From positions 35,429,571 to 35,493,570 of the forward strand of contig OU862927.1 in assembly GCA_917880885.1 (NCBI GenBank): DNA of 64,000 nt. Reading direction: 5' to 3'. Shown in pieces: positions 51,600 through 62,391 of this stretch. Origin of the DNA: Limnephilus marmoratus (taxonomy: Eukaryota > Arthropoda > Insecta > Trichoptera > Limnephilidae). Below the pieces are notes generated by a model, which was not told the DNA's origin, searched no databases, and saw only the letters and a list, made by a program, of their open reading frames with translations. The translations under genes and the position numbers were made by a program. Position 1 is the first letter of the stretch, and each line of letters starts with the position of its first letter.

Positions 51600-54500
51600 C
51601 TGTAAAAATAAAAATACAATTATATCTTTACACTAAGTTTCAGAAGTTTTGTTGGCTTGTCTGTTGAAAATGTTCTCAAAAGGGATGCCAATAGATAACA
51701 GAAACAAAGAGAGATATGGCATTGAAGCATACCGACTGACACTGTTGTAAGACCCAACTGCATAAATATACCAAACCAGCCACCCCAACTGCAAGGACTA
51801 TCAAAGTTGTTAACCATTCCGGTATTTTGCGATTATGCAAGTTTTTTGTCTTAAACGAACTGTCAGATTTATAAAAACTTTGTGTTATTTCCGCTTCGCA
51901 ATTAAAGCTCTATATAAACTGTTTTTGAAAGGTTATGAAATTCGTAAAACATTTATTGTAATTATTTAAAACATTTCCTTGGCCAGCCATTTATTTTAAA
52001 ACGAAGCTATTGTAATCAATGACGTTATATAAATAAATAGACTCGCCATAGTCTCATATACTCACAATATAATGTGGAAAGTAAGGAACACTCTTTTGTT
52101 TTCAGCGATTTTCAGTATAATTTCTTAATTCAAAAGTTTATTCCTGTGCGATAAAGATAGACAATCAAATAATGTGTGTGTATGAATGACATGGATATAT
52201 GAGCGGGCGACGTATTGCTTGTCACTTTTCGATGGAACGTTCGCTGTCTCCTTTTCTTGAGGCCCACTAAAATAAAAGGTCCGGCTGCCTGTCGGAGTTT
52301 GATATGTCAAACTATACAATAAATACAATAGGGCAACGACAGTTTTCAAATGGTGGCGATTGTCATCAATACTTGTAAGAACTACTGATTTATGTGTTGT
52401 TTAACCGCAAGCAAACAAATAAACAGTGTTTAGGCTGAATAGTCTACTTTAAAACAGTGAAGTTTACTTAGCAACAGAAATTTGACTGTTGCGCGTCCAG
52501 ACCCTTTACTTTAGTAGGACTTGAATTTTCTCTAATGACGTGTAAAACCGCGAGCGGGAAACATGAAAATTAATTGCAATATTTATAATAATCGATAATA
52601 TTAAGTAATTTGCGTGTACTTACAAATGAAATGTTATTCATTCGCCTTTACTATTATTTGCCGTGTAATTGAAACATTTTCTCATCACACAGGAGGGCAT
52701 TTTGGCACTTTTTAAATTGCAAATTTACTTACTGGTAAGTGCTGGTAAGACGCAACCTTACTCGATGCGTAGCAGTTAGTACTAAAGTACTAGATATCGA
52801 GATCGGTGCAATTGTCTTGTTCTTGTCTTCCCACTTTGAGATTTCTACCCCTCGTCTAATAGTATGTAACGTCATAGATTGTAATGCTTTATCTATTATG
52901 ACCATTGATGTTGCAAATCCAAACTTCGTAGACTATTTTAGAAAGATGTTAAAAATAATTTTTTAAAATATTATTTCCCGCCGAATTTTTGATCAGCTGT
53001 TTACGGTTAAAATTAAGTCCGCTTACCATAGATATGCACCTTTCACTATCAAGTGTACCACAGAAAACATACATAAATCGAAAATATTCTATGTTGACTC
53101 AATTAAGCACCAGTTTCGCGCGGTTATAAATTTTACGTTACTTTAATGTTTTTCTTTGTAAATTCTACAAATGTGAGATAAACTTTATATATAGCATTAT
53201 AATTTTTTGTGTCTCCAAGTTAAAATTCGCAGGTGTGATTTTTATAATGTTGGTGAAAAATTTAAAAAGCGATCTTCTGGGAAATCTCGAACAATGAGGC
53301 AAATTTATTTATTTCTCGTGATGGCTCCAGTGGCTAATAAAATAGATTGCGGTAAGGTTTGAAAATTTTTAAAAGTAGGTAAATTTGGCAAATAATCTCT
53401 CAAGACATTGTGCAAAAGTGTTACAATATGCTAAAAAATTAAAAAAATCGTACCCATAGGCAGCTAACCCTAAGGTCGGTCATATCTGACGTTGCACCGA
53501 AAAGGCTTGCTAAGCAATTCACCATGCTCCATTTTAATGTGTTGGGCGAGACCGGATCCGTAGACATAAATTTTGAAACAACAGAAACACTCAAACTTCT
53601 TCATCCGGTGTTTTGATGAATGCTTGTAGAAAAGTTTTCTACTAATAAAACTCCTTTGGCATCTTTTGCAAAAGTAATTCGGGCAGGGATATTGCATACC
53701 AAACAAATCACCAGCTCCGACATGGTGAAATTTGTCTAATCTGTCGAATTCGGGACAATAAGTCTTATTATATCTCGACACCGGCACAATATGATCTTTA
53801 ACAAGTTGAGAATGATGTTGCTTTCTCATTCTACTGGTTTTGGTAGGATCGTGCGCAACCATTCGGTAAAATTTTGGTTTTATTTCTTGTTTCGGAGGTT
53901 GTAGGTTGCTTGTTTCTTCGACGCCACGAATGTCATTGTTGTTTATCTCGATAAGTTGATTTTTTGTTTCGAATAGGGCCAGATTTTGGTGGTTATCTAT
54001 CCGATTGTCTGGACGTGCTGCTTTGGGAGGTTCGAACTTTGGTTGTTTCAAAAGATTGGTGATTTTGGGAGGCAACGTAGGTTCGTTAAACCTCGTGGAT
54101 GGTGGCTTTAAATATTTGAGTGGATTAGGTGGAGATATTTTTATATCTTCTTTCAAAATATGGAAGTTTTCTGCCTCTTTAGGCTCAACATTAATGGATT
54201 GTAGACAATTTTTATTGGTGAATTCCCCGATCCTTTGGAAAGGCTGCAGTTCGTACATCAAAGGTATTAGATTTTCTTGTAGATCTGTAATTAAATAAAT
54301 TTTTAAATTTTTTTTTTTAAATTGCATAGCAGGAAAATATTTTCCCTCAGGGCCTATGCCATCCCATCTTTGGGGACGCTGTGTGGGGGGTCTTTCAACG
54401 AATTGAAGGAGAGGAGTACTGGGAAGGAAAAAGGTATGAAGGGTGGTTAGGAATCTACGGGTCAGTGTGTCCAGGAGTGACGGACGCAAGAATTCATCCC

Positions 54501-55152
54501 TACCGCCATGCTGCAAGACGAAGTCGAGAGAGACCAGATGGAGAGATCAAAGGGACTCCCCAAACCGGCCTCTGCCGATCCGGCTTGCCGCACAGCTGCC
54601 AAAACCTAGACACACCTCACCCGATGAACCCGGGCACCCTTGCCAAGTCCACTTCACGAGGTGTTGATAATTCAATAAATGGATCCTATGGCGGCGGTAC
54701 TCATAGTGGCATCCAAATTGAAGAGATTAGTATGATGACATCATACGAAATGTAGTAATAATATTAACCATAATAAAGGTATAATTGTAATGGGTAGGTA
54801 TGTTAGAACCAAAATTCAGTTTGAATTCCCTCCACAAAATGGATTGAATATTCTTTCTCTAAGCCTTCCACTAAGATTAAATTATTGCTTTCCTGAGCGT
54901 TTGCTCAATATATTTTGGCAAAAGCAACCAATTCACCGCCTTTATAGCTATATTTTTATGTGAAAAAAATGTATTACCTGATTTCATCTCACATGCCCTG
55001 TCCTTATTCAAAATCTTCACTTCAGGTGTGTTTTCATCTTTTTTTTCAAGATCTTGTTTAGTATAAACAAAGGTCGAAGGTTCATATTGTGGCATGAAGA
55101 CATCTGAAATGGACATACTAACTGTATTACACATATTAAAAGCATTATTCAT
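51499..55152 (-). CDS. Gene C: three-finger zinc-finger protein
   Basis: Exons 55152-54978, 54284-53523 and 51599-51499, GT-AG with matching phases, about 345 residues. Residues 1-58 are acidic. A Pro-rich region (about 95-175) and a basic patch (RMRKQHHSQ) follow, then C2H2 fingers CKRC...HSSKH and CFCC...HIKMEH, and a third C2HC finger (CEHC-x12-H-x4-C) supplied by the last exon. A TAG at 53472 lies 17 codons beyond the exon 2 donor, so an unspliced two-finger form of 328 residues is the alternative. Probably nuclear and DNA-binding. No ZAD seen. Confidence 0.7.
52018..52881. mobile_element. Family C repeat, complete copy
   Basis: CAATGACGTTATATAAATAA at the left and ATGTAACGTCATAGATTG at the right are inverse ends. 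CCCACTTTGAGATTTCTACC inside matches other copies. In intron 2 of gene C. Confidence 0.7.
52882..53460. other. Intron of gene C, no feature seen
   Basis: AT-rich, with no inverted ends or open frame of note. Confidence 0.4.
53523..54284 (-). CDS. Gene C exon 2, Pro-rich region and two fingers
   Basis: Follows TTTAATTACAG and ends GAGCATG|GTGAAT. The donor is weaker than average. Codons before 54284 in this frame belong to a family A insertion and are not coding. Confidence 0.75.
54322..54720 (-). repeat. Family A retroposon in intron 1 of gene C
   Basis: Minus-strand copy, with AAAATATTTTCCCTCAGGG near the poly(A) side and GGCGGCGGTACTCATAG at the 5' side; central block present. Its reading frames fuse by chance to exon 2. 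Confidence 0.75.
54978..55152 (-). CDS. Gene C exon 1
   Basis: ATG at 55152 (MNNAFNMCNTV), preceded by an in-frame TAA. Ends ATGAAATCAG|GTAATA. Phase 1, matching exon 2 (G|AT gives Asp). Confidence 0.7.
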
Positions 55153-55249
55153 TTAAACAATAAAATCAAAAAACTAAAATATTGACGGTCCAGTTAAATT
55201 TGAAGTTGAGTATGCAGTTATAGAAAAGTGTACCCTCGTGTAAAATGAG

Positions 55250-55345
55250 AAGATGTGTGAATGTGAACGAGGCAAGGAGTGTGTGCCGAGATAGAGTTGT
55301 TTGGCAGTCCGTCCGTCCTCTCTGTATGGTTAGTTAGTTAGTTAT
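55250..55345 (+). repeat. 3' tail of the retroelement also at 15143-15550
   Basis: GAACGAGGCAAGGAGTGTGT, AGAGTTGTTTGGCAGTCCGT and (GTTA)n match the minus strand of 15150-15240. Only the last coding bases and the tail remain. Confidence 0.65.
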
Positions 55346-55704
55346 ATTTATTTCATTAGTATTTGGAAATGTTTGACTAATCAACTGGACAATCGATATA
55401 TTTTTAAAACTATCCGGGATGTCCTCATTAAAAAAGACTTAACCAAGATCTACATGGTTCGTTGCCAATCACTGTTAGAATTATGGTATTATCAGATTGG
55501 GCAGTGGAAATTACAGTATTCTAAAATCATATTCATGAAGTCAAACTGAATATCTTTTACGTTTGAAATTGGTAAATGTAGTATATGTGTGTGAGTGTGA
55601 CGGTATGAGAGCGAGACAGCGAGTATGCAGATTATATAAAAGGTATAGCATGAGCTGTAGAGCTCTCTCTCTAGTTTAACTCTTTTCTGTAACAAACACT
55701 GTAC

Positions 55705-56930
55705 CAAGGGCGGATCCAGGATTTTTTTCTGGGGGGGCACAAGGGGCGGACGGACAAAAAACTCAACAATAATTACTGTTAGGATTTTTTTCTGGGGGGG
55801 GGCACAAAAAACTCAACAATAATTACCGTTAGGATTTTTTCTGGGGGGGGGCACAAAGAGCGGACGGGCAAAAAACTCAACAATAATTACTGTTAGGATT
55901 TTTTCTGGGGGAGGGCACAAGGGGCGGACGGGCAAAAAAATCAACAACAAATATGTTAGCAATTTTTTTCTGGGGGGGGGGCACAAGGGGCGGACGGGCA
56001 AAAAAATCAACAATAAATACTGTTAGGATTTTTTTCCGGGGGAGGGCACAAGGGGCGGACGGGCAAAAAATTAACAACAAATATGTTAGCAATTTTTTTC
56101 TGGGGGGGGGGCACAAGGGGCGGACGGGCAAAAAAATCAACAACAAATTCAGTTAGGATTTTTTTCTGGGGGGGGGGGGGGGGCACAAGGGGCGGAAGGG
56201 TAAAAAAATCAACAATAAATACTGTTAGGATTTTTTTCTGGGGGAGGGCACAAGGGGCGGACGGGCAAAAAATCAACAATAAATACTGTTTGGATTTTTT
56301 CTGGGGAGGGGGCGCAATGGGCGGACGGGCAAAAAAATCAACAACAAATTCAGTTAGGATTTTTTTCTGGAGGGGGGGGGGGGGCACAAGGGGCGGAAGG
56401 GCAAAAAAATCAACAATAAATACTGTTAGGATTTTTTTCTGGGGGAGGGCACAAGGGGCGGACGGGCAAAAAATCAACAATAAATACTGTTAAGATTTTT
56501 TTCTGGGGGGGGCACAAGGGGCGGACGGGCAAAAAATCAACAATAAACACTGTTAGGATTTTTTTCTGGGGGGGGGGGCACAAGGGGCGGACGGGCAAAA
56601 AATCAACAATAAATACTGTTAGGATTTTTTTCTGGGGGGGGGCACAAGGGGCGGACGGGCAAAAAAATCAACAATAAATACTATTAGGATTTTTTTCTGG
56701 GGGGGCACAAGGGGCGGACCGGCAAAAAATCAACAATTACTGTTAGAAATAAACTTGAAGTATCATACTTCAAGTTTATTTCTAAAAGTTCAAGTATGTA
56801 AAGGAAGGTTTATGAAAGTGTCAAAACAATAGAAAAATTAAATGTTTAATACAGATAGTTTTTGCTTCTAAGTATGTACTGTGATGGAATCTCCACAGTA
56901 CACAAACATATCGTCCTAAATCCGCCCTGG
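55705..56930. mobile_element. Non-autonomous hAT element filled with a tandem array
   Basis: Exact 8-bp duplication CACTGTAC (55697-55704, 56931-56938). Ends CAAGGGCGGATCCAGGA and, inverted, CCAGGGCGGATTTAGGA. About fourteen 65-75 bp units, each with GGATTTTTTTCTGGGGG and CACAAGGGGCGGACGGGC, fill 55720-56740. A perfect hairpin follows (AATAAACTTGAAGTATCA and its inverse, about 56746-56785). No transposase. The many frames (GADGQKINNK and similar) are repeat translations. Confidence 0.88.
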
Positions 56931-57138
56931 CACTGTACTATTATTCTTTGGTTATTACTACCTACAAAACCGCACCCCCATCTGCGCATCACTACACTGC
57001 GCAGATCTCACGGTAAATAATGTAAGTACCAAAATTTTTAATTTTACGGTAAATATTATTTCGGGGGATCAATTGTCGGGAGATCAACTGTCGGGTAACC
57101 CAAAATAATAAATTATTCAATAAGGCAATTTCTATTAC

Positions 57139-57216
57139 CATTCAACAACATCTCCTTGTCCCACCACTTGGTGAAGTCAGGGTAGCCAGACATCCTGAGG
57201 CAGGACTGTGTTAGAC
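57139..57216 (-). CDS. Orphan exon of an unidentified gene
   Basis: Flanked by TATTTTGTAG and GTAATA on the minus strand. One frame is open with phase 1 on both sides and encodes LTQSCLRMSG, YPDFTKWWDKEMLLN. The Trp-Trp and Cys content and the clean splice sites look like a real protein, but I do not recognise the family and found no partner exon. Confidence 0.45.
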
Positions 57217-57274
57217 CTACAAAATATACCTCCGGGTACTCATATTTTTACAAGTTATGGACAATCTTGTGGAA

Positions 57275-58435
57275 TCATCAAACATAATATTATGTCATTA
57301 TCCTATGCTTGAGAATCTTTAAATACAATATTATGTCATTATTCTATGCCTGGGAATCTTCAAACATAATATTATGACATTATTCTACGCTTGGGAATCT
57401 TCAAACATAATATTATAGCATTTTTCTATGCTTGGGAATCTTCAAACATAATATTATGGAATTATTCTATGCTTGAGAATCTTCAAACAAAATATTATGG
57501 CATATTCTATGCTTGAGAATCTTCAAAAATAATATCAGTCCATACTTGGGAATTTTCAAACATAATATTATGTCATTAGTCAATGCTTGGGAATCTTCAA
57601 ACCTAATATACTGGAATTTTTCTATGATTGGAAATCTTCGAACATAATATACTGGCATTATTTAATGCTTGGGAATTTTCAAAAATAATATTATGTCATT
57701 AATCTACGCTTGGGAATCTTCAAACATAATATACTGGCATTATTCTATGCTTGGGAATTTTCAAACATAATATGATGGCAAATAATAATGCTTGGGAATC
57801 TTCAAACATAATATTATGGCATTATTCTGTGCTTGAGAATCTTCAAACAAAATGTAATGGCATTATTCTTTGCTTAAGAATCTTCAAACATAATATTATG
57901 GTATTATTCTATGCTGGGAATCTTCAAACATAATATTATGGCATTATTCTATGCTTGGGAATCTTCAAACATAATATTATGACATTATTCTATGCTTGAG
58001 TATCTTCAAAATGTAATGGCATTATTCTTTGCTTGGAATCTTCAAACATAATATTTTGGCATATTCTATGCTTGGGAATTTTCAAATATAATATGATGGC
58101 ATTAATAATAATGCTTGGGAATATTCAAACATAATATTATGGGATTATTCTATGCTTGAGAATCTTCAAACATAATATTATGGCATTATTCTATGCTTAA
58201 GTATCTTCAAACAAAATGTAATGGAATTATTCTTTGCTTGAGAATCTTCAATCATATTATTATGGCATTATTCCATGCTTGGGAATCAACAAACAAAATA
58301 TGATGGCATTATTCTATGCTTGGGAATCTTTAAAAATAATGTTATGTCATTAGTCCATGCTTGGGAATCTTCAAACATAATATTATGGCATTATTCTACG
58401 CTTGGGAATCTTCAAACATAATACTAGGTACGGCA
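57275..58435. repeat. Tandem array, unit about 43 bp
   Basis: About 26 units of GCTTGGGAATCTTCAAACAT then AATATTATGGCATTATTCTAT. Divergence between units is moderate, with a few insertions. Unrelated to the array at 2584. Confidence 0.92.
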
Positions 58436-58439
58436 TTGT

Positions 58440-59185
58440 TCTATCGTTCTATGCTTGATCTTAATATTTCGATGATCTGATTAGGTAGTGAATGTTATAT
58501 TTGAGAGTCCCTTTTAGTATATTTTTAGTATTTCAATATTTAATCGCTCCTAGAAAGAAAAACATATAAGTAATTACAAGTATTTTCAATTTGGATTAGG
58601 TAGGTTTCGCAGATAATTGAAACAAGGCAGATGGGCCGTAAAGCATTACTAGTATGAAACCATACGTATAACATTGATTCTTTAGTTTGGGGAAGCGTGG
58701 GTGGTTTGTATATTTATGGGGGAAGCCTACACTCAGCAGTAGGGGGGCCAAAGCTGCTAATGGCAACAATGTTAGAAGGCTTATGATTGTAGGACAAAAT
58801 GACCATTGAACGAGTGTTAAAAAAGGTCGCACGAATGCTATTTCGTGTCGCATTATTCATTTCACATAAAGAATAGAGATACCTGATAAAATACCCAAGT
58901 AAAAGTAATAAAATGGATGACATGATAAATTTGAAGACAAAGAATCATTGAAATGCGCAAAAGATTGATTTTTATAGGCAATAAAGTAAGTAGGTAGGTA
59001 CGTAATATTTATAAAGCTCTTTTTTGGTTTACCAAACGCTAATTTAAGACAAGTTTAAATAAGCATGTATTTCTTTATAAATAAATAGGTAAGTACGCAT
59101 TTTCGCAAGCCCACAAGAGACAGAGTGGGGCTATTTTGAATTTTGAAACTCATATAATCAAAGGGGCGCAATCAAATTGATTGAA
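58440..59185. other. No supported gene
   Basis: A minus-strand ATG at 58922 opens MSSILLLLLGYFI, like a signal peptide, and meets ATCAG|GTATCT, but no acceptor or partner exon fits. Confidence 0.3.
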
Positions 59186-59202
59186 TTTTTACCAATACTT
59201 AC

Positions 59203-59245
59203 CTGATTGCGAAGATTCGTCAGCCGGATTGGTTTATTTATACGT
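59203..59245 (-). promoter_or_regulatory. Candidate promoter and 5' exon end
   Basis: On the minus strand CGTATAAATAAACC is followed about 30 bases later by CGCAATCAG|GTAAGT, a perfect donor. Could start a gene reading left, possibly the one owning the 57139 exon. Unproven. Confidence 0.3.
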
Positions 59246-59249
59246 CGCC

Positions 59250-60270
59250 TCGCAACTCGCAACAGTGCAATCAGCCAATGGCGCGAAATTGGCGAAGGTT
59301 TCAAGATGGAAAAACTGATTGATCTACTTTGATTTGTAACATTTCTGGAGAGATGCAGATTGCGCGCTTCCCAGGCTCTCAGGTCTCAGGGTTGACGCGT
59401 AGATGCACTGATTGCAAGGATCGAAGGTCACCTGCGCACAATTCAATGCACCGGGTAGGGTGTGCAATATGAAAATTTTGCATCCAGCCGGCCTGTTTAC
59501 AGCCTCAAAATATCAATCGGATGACAATAATTAAGTGAAAATACAGTAGAATTGCTGAAAACATTAAATATTACTCATAGAACCATCGGTGTATTCAATG
59601 CATTGATTGGAATATTGCAATAAACCGGCATACACGTAAATCAATAATGTGCGTGTTTTGAAATTGACCAACTCCCCGGTGCTACCCGGTCACCCCAAAG
59701 AAAACACCGGTCATGGAAAAAGCATGGGAAGCTTTTCAAATTATGCATAAAATATTTCGACTTCGACTACAATATTCTCTAACGGAATAAATGTGGACTA
59801 ACATTTTAGGAAGAAAAAATAAAATTGTACAGAATGCTTTAATTTTGTTATTTATTTAATAGTAGTACTAGTTTTTGCCGATAGGATTGTTACTGATTAT
59901 TGTTGTTAGTTTTGGAACATAATATATGTTCGTGTTAGTTTCTAACAGTTTTCACATTCTACAGGTGGTTTCAAAACAATCAAAACATCAATATTTTTAT
60001 TTGCAATTTGCATCATCTTTCATCTGTCACCGGTCATCCGCTTACAAATTGCTTTTATCTATGGAAATGATTGACAGATATCCAACGTATCCAACAAAAT
60101 AACATAACCAAGAAATTGCATTTTCGCAAATTGTGTTATTCTTTCTGACATTCATTTTATACGTATATTATAGTTTTAGAAGTTTAGTTACTTTCCTTTC
60201 TATTAATGAATGAGTGTTCCTTTATTGATTAATTTAACGGTTTTGTGGCAAAACATTATTGAATAACTTT
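59250..60270. other. Upstream region of gene D
   Basis: A unique-looking sequence with a GC-richer part (59330-59520). No repeat copy was recognised. It may hold the gene D promoter, but no TATA-initiator pair was fixed. Confidence 0.35.
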
Positions 60271-60274
60271 TAAA

Positions 60275-60330
60275 ATGACTTCACCGTACTCTCATTTGAT
60301 CAAACTTTACCAACTGTTGGCTATCCAGAA
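60275..60330 (+). CDS. Gene D exon 1
   Basis: ATG preceded by TTTTAAA. 18 residues, donor CAGAA|GTAAGT, phase 2. Confidence 0.65.
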
Positions 60331-62235
60331 GTAAGTGAATATATTATTGTAATAATTAATATGAATAATATCCTTTTTATGTGTCCACTGCAAATACAGG
60401 GATTTTATCTCAGCCCGAATAAATTCTAAAGGATTGGAAAGGTGATAGGCTATGGACGTTCTTTGCATTTGCCTGGTGATGAAAGGAATCACAGAAAGCA
60501 ATGACATTATAAAGCATATAGACGCTTTGTAAAGCTCTCAAAGTGGCAAGTAGAAGAAATGCTAATAGTCGTACTTTCGATTTTGTAGTTTTAGTACTAA
60601 ACTATTATGCTTTGTGTAAGGTTGTGTGCTACCTCTAACTAAATTGCATAAAAAGTGTCAGTAAATATTCCACTAACTGCCACACTTTTATTAGGCACCT
60701 ATTTTGGTAGTCACACTAGATTTCAACTTAATTATTACAAGAAACAACGATAAATAATCCACAAGCAGCCGCACGCCGCTACACTTTTAATTTTTGAAGT
60801 AAAACTTCTTTACGCACGCTTGACTTGGGGAGTGGGCTGGTGAATGCGTGACGAGAGCGTTATGAAAAGTGTGATCACCATCGCGGGCATGTGCATATCA
60901 AATCACAAAAGTTTCATCGCAATCGGAAGAATGGTTTAGGTATCGCATAAGCAACAACCAAAGAAACATTAATTTTTTTATTATATTAAGATTTATTTGT
61001 TAAATGTCTTCTCGTGCTGTTTCCATTATGCATCGATTTTGGTTGTTTTTTTCAGTTTTGCTATTGAAAAGGAGAAATTAGAAAAAAGGCTTCTGTCCAA
61101 GAAAGTGACGATGACTAAATTCATACCAGGACTCTGTTGCATTTGCCGCTCCACTGTTGATTTGAGGAACATCCATCACAAGTACATATATGAAGACGAC
61201 ATTGAAGACTATATTGAAATGTTTTTCACGTGCTACAACATAGAGGTACGCAATAATATTATAAAACCTAACCTAACTTTTGTTTGGACATGATTTCAGA
61301 TTTTCACGGCCAAATATTGTGATTTATTTTAGGGTTATTATGCCGTATTACAGTGTCCTTCATCAGGGCAGATGTGTAGATTGTGGTGAAGTGTGTGCTT
61401 ATGTATGTAGAAGCGATACCGTGTTGCGCGCTATGTAAAACACATATTGCGCCTCTGAAACGTTGGCTAAAGAAGGGGCAAGCACAACACGACATAAGAG
61501 GAAGGGCTGCACGGCCGTTTTCACACAAAACTTAAATTTGAATCTGAGCCACACCCAACCGAACTGAATAATATATTTTTTTAATCAAAAGGTATAGCAA
61601 AAAATCTTGGACGATTTTTTTTTTTTACATTAGCTCCACAAATAATCCAGAAAATAATTTCCCTCAGGGTCTACATCATCTTTGAGGATGCTGTGTGATG
61701 AGGTATGATGGGTGGGTAGGAATCTGAGGGTCAGTGTGTTCAGAAGTGACGGACGAATGAATTCATCCCTTCCATTGCGGTCCAAATCCTGCTGAGCGTC
61801 CTGCTAGAGAGATCAAAAGATCTCCCTCAACCAATCTCTCTCATTCCGGCCTGCCACGCTGTTGGTGAGCAGACACATCCACCGCCAAGATCCGGACAAA
61901 TCTGACCCCATGAACCCGGGCATCCCTGCTAAGTCACCAAATGTAGCGAACCACTTGGGGTGACCTATGGCAGAGGTGTTGGTTATCCAATAAATGGTTT
62001 CCGGGCCTTCCAAATTATGAATATATGTTCGACCGGTCAGTGGCTTTGTTGACATCGTGTTTGGGTCCCACCCAAGTGTCGTGAGCTTAATTCCTCGGCT
62101 TATTTTGTTGTTTGCAGATGGTCGACAAAGAGAAGTTGGGAGAGATTTGTGAGTCGTGTGTGATGAGACTGAAAGACGGAGTCCAGTTCCGCAAACAGGT
62201 GGAGGCTGCAGTACAGCTCCAAGATGATTCTATTG
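60275..62235 (+). CDS. Gene D: ZAD protein, 5' part only
   Basis: Exons 60275-60330, 61056-61245 and 62118-62235, with AA|GTAAGT, GAG|GTACGC and ATTG|GTATAT donors and matching phases. The first 121 codons encode a Lys/Glu-rich lead (MTSPYSHLIKLYQLLAIQ...) and a ZAD: C-x2-C (CCIC, exon 2) and C-x2-C (CESC, exon 3, ICESCVMRLKDG). As in gene B, a phase-0 intron falls between the cysteine pairs. Zinc fingers are expected beyond the window. ATG 61111 is an alternative start. A DIRS element lies in the next intron. Confidence 0.82.
60500..60661. repeat. Family C fragment
   Basis: AGACGCTTTGTAAAGCTCTCAAAGTGGCAAG and TTCGATTTTGTAGTTTTAG match one end of family C. In intron 1 of gene D. Confidence 0.55.
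60870..60990. repeat. Dispersed repeat F fragment
   Basis: AAGTTTCATCGCAATCGGAA and CAACCAAAGAAACATTAATT follow the order seen at 43890-43960. Confidence 0.45.
61056..61245 (+). CDS. Gene D exon 2, ZAD first half
   Basis: Follows TTTTTTTCAG. Encodes a basic lead (EKEKLEKRLLSKK) and the first ZAD cysteine pair; ends in phase 0. Confidence 0.85.
61296..61505. mobile_element. Hairpin MITE H, diverged
   Basis: GATTTTCACGGCCAAATATTG and GGGTTATTATGCCGTATTAC at the left, AAACGTTGGCTAAAGAAGG and GCACAACACGACATAAG at the right. In intron 2 of gene D. Confidence 0.6.
61615..62013 (-). repeat. Family A retroposon
   Basis: T-run plus TACATTAGCTCCACA at the left and TTATCCAATAAATGGTTTCC at the right, central block present. 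In intron 2 of gene D, next to a SINE fragment. Confidence 0.75.
62033..62101 (+). repeat. SINE head, diverged copy of 27770-27975
   Basis: CGACCGGTCAGTGGCTTTGT, then GTGTTTGGGTCCCACCCAAGT and TTAATTCCTCGGCT align with the minus strand of 27895-27975. Confidence 0.6.
62118..62235 (+). CDS. Gene D exon 3, ZAD second half
   Basis: Follows GTTGTTTGCAG. Encodes ICESCVMRLKDG and a Gln/Val-rich helix; ends in phase 1. Confidence 0.85.
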
Positions 62236-62391
62236 GTATATCCATCACTTTTTAAAAATAAAAGTTTCCTTTTTTTAAGGGAATGTGTGTCTAAATGTAT
62301 GAAAGAGACAACCGAATGTGAATGAAACAACATGATCCCTCATCTTTACTTCATTGCCTTCCGAGCTTGTAACTCGTTTCGTAGAATGAAT

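Noticed and set aside
54285..54516. N-terminal extension of the gene C exon 2 frame
   Set aside because: It reads through the acceptor at 54285 into an inverted family A copy.
55813..56598. Several open frames with repeated GADGQKINNK or FFARPPLVPPP
   Set aside because: Frames through the hAT internal array, with no start context and present on both strands.
57275..58435. CRISPR-like or coding array
   Set aside because: Whole units repeat head to tail without spacers; short frames are incidental.
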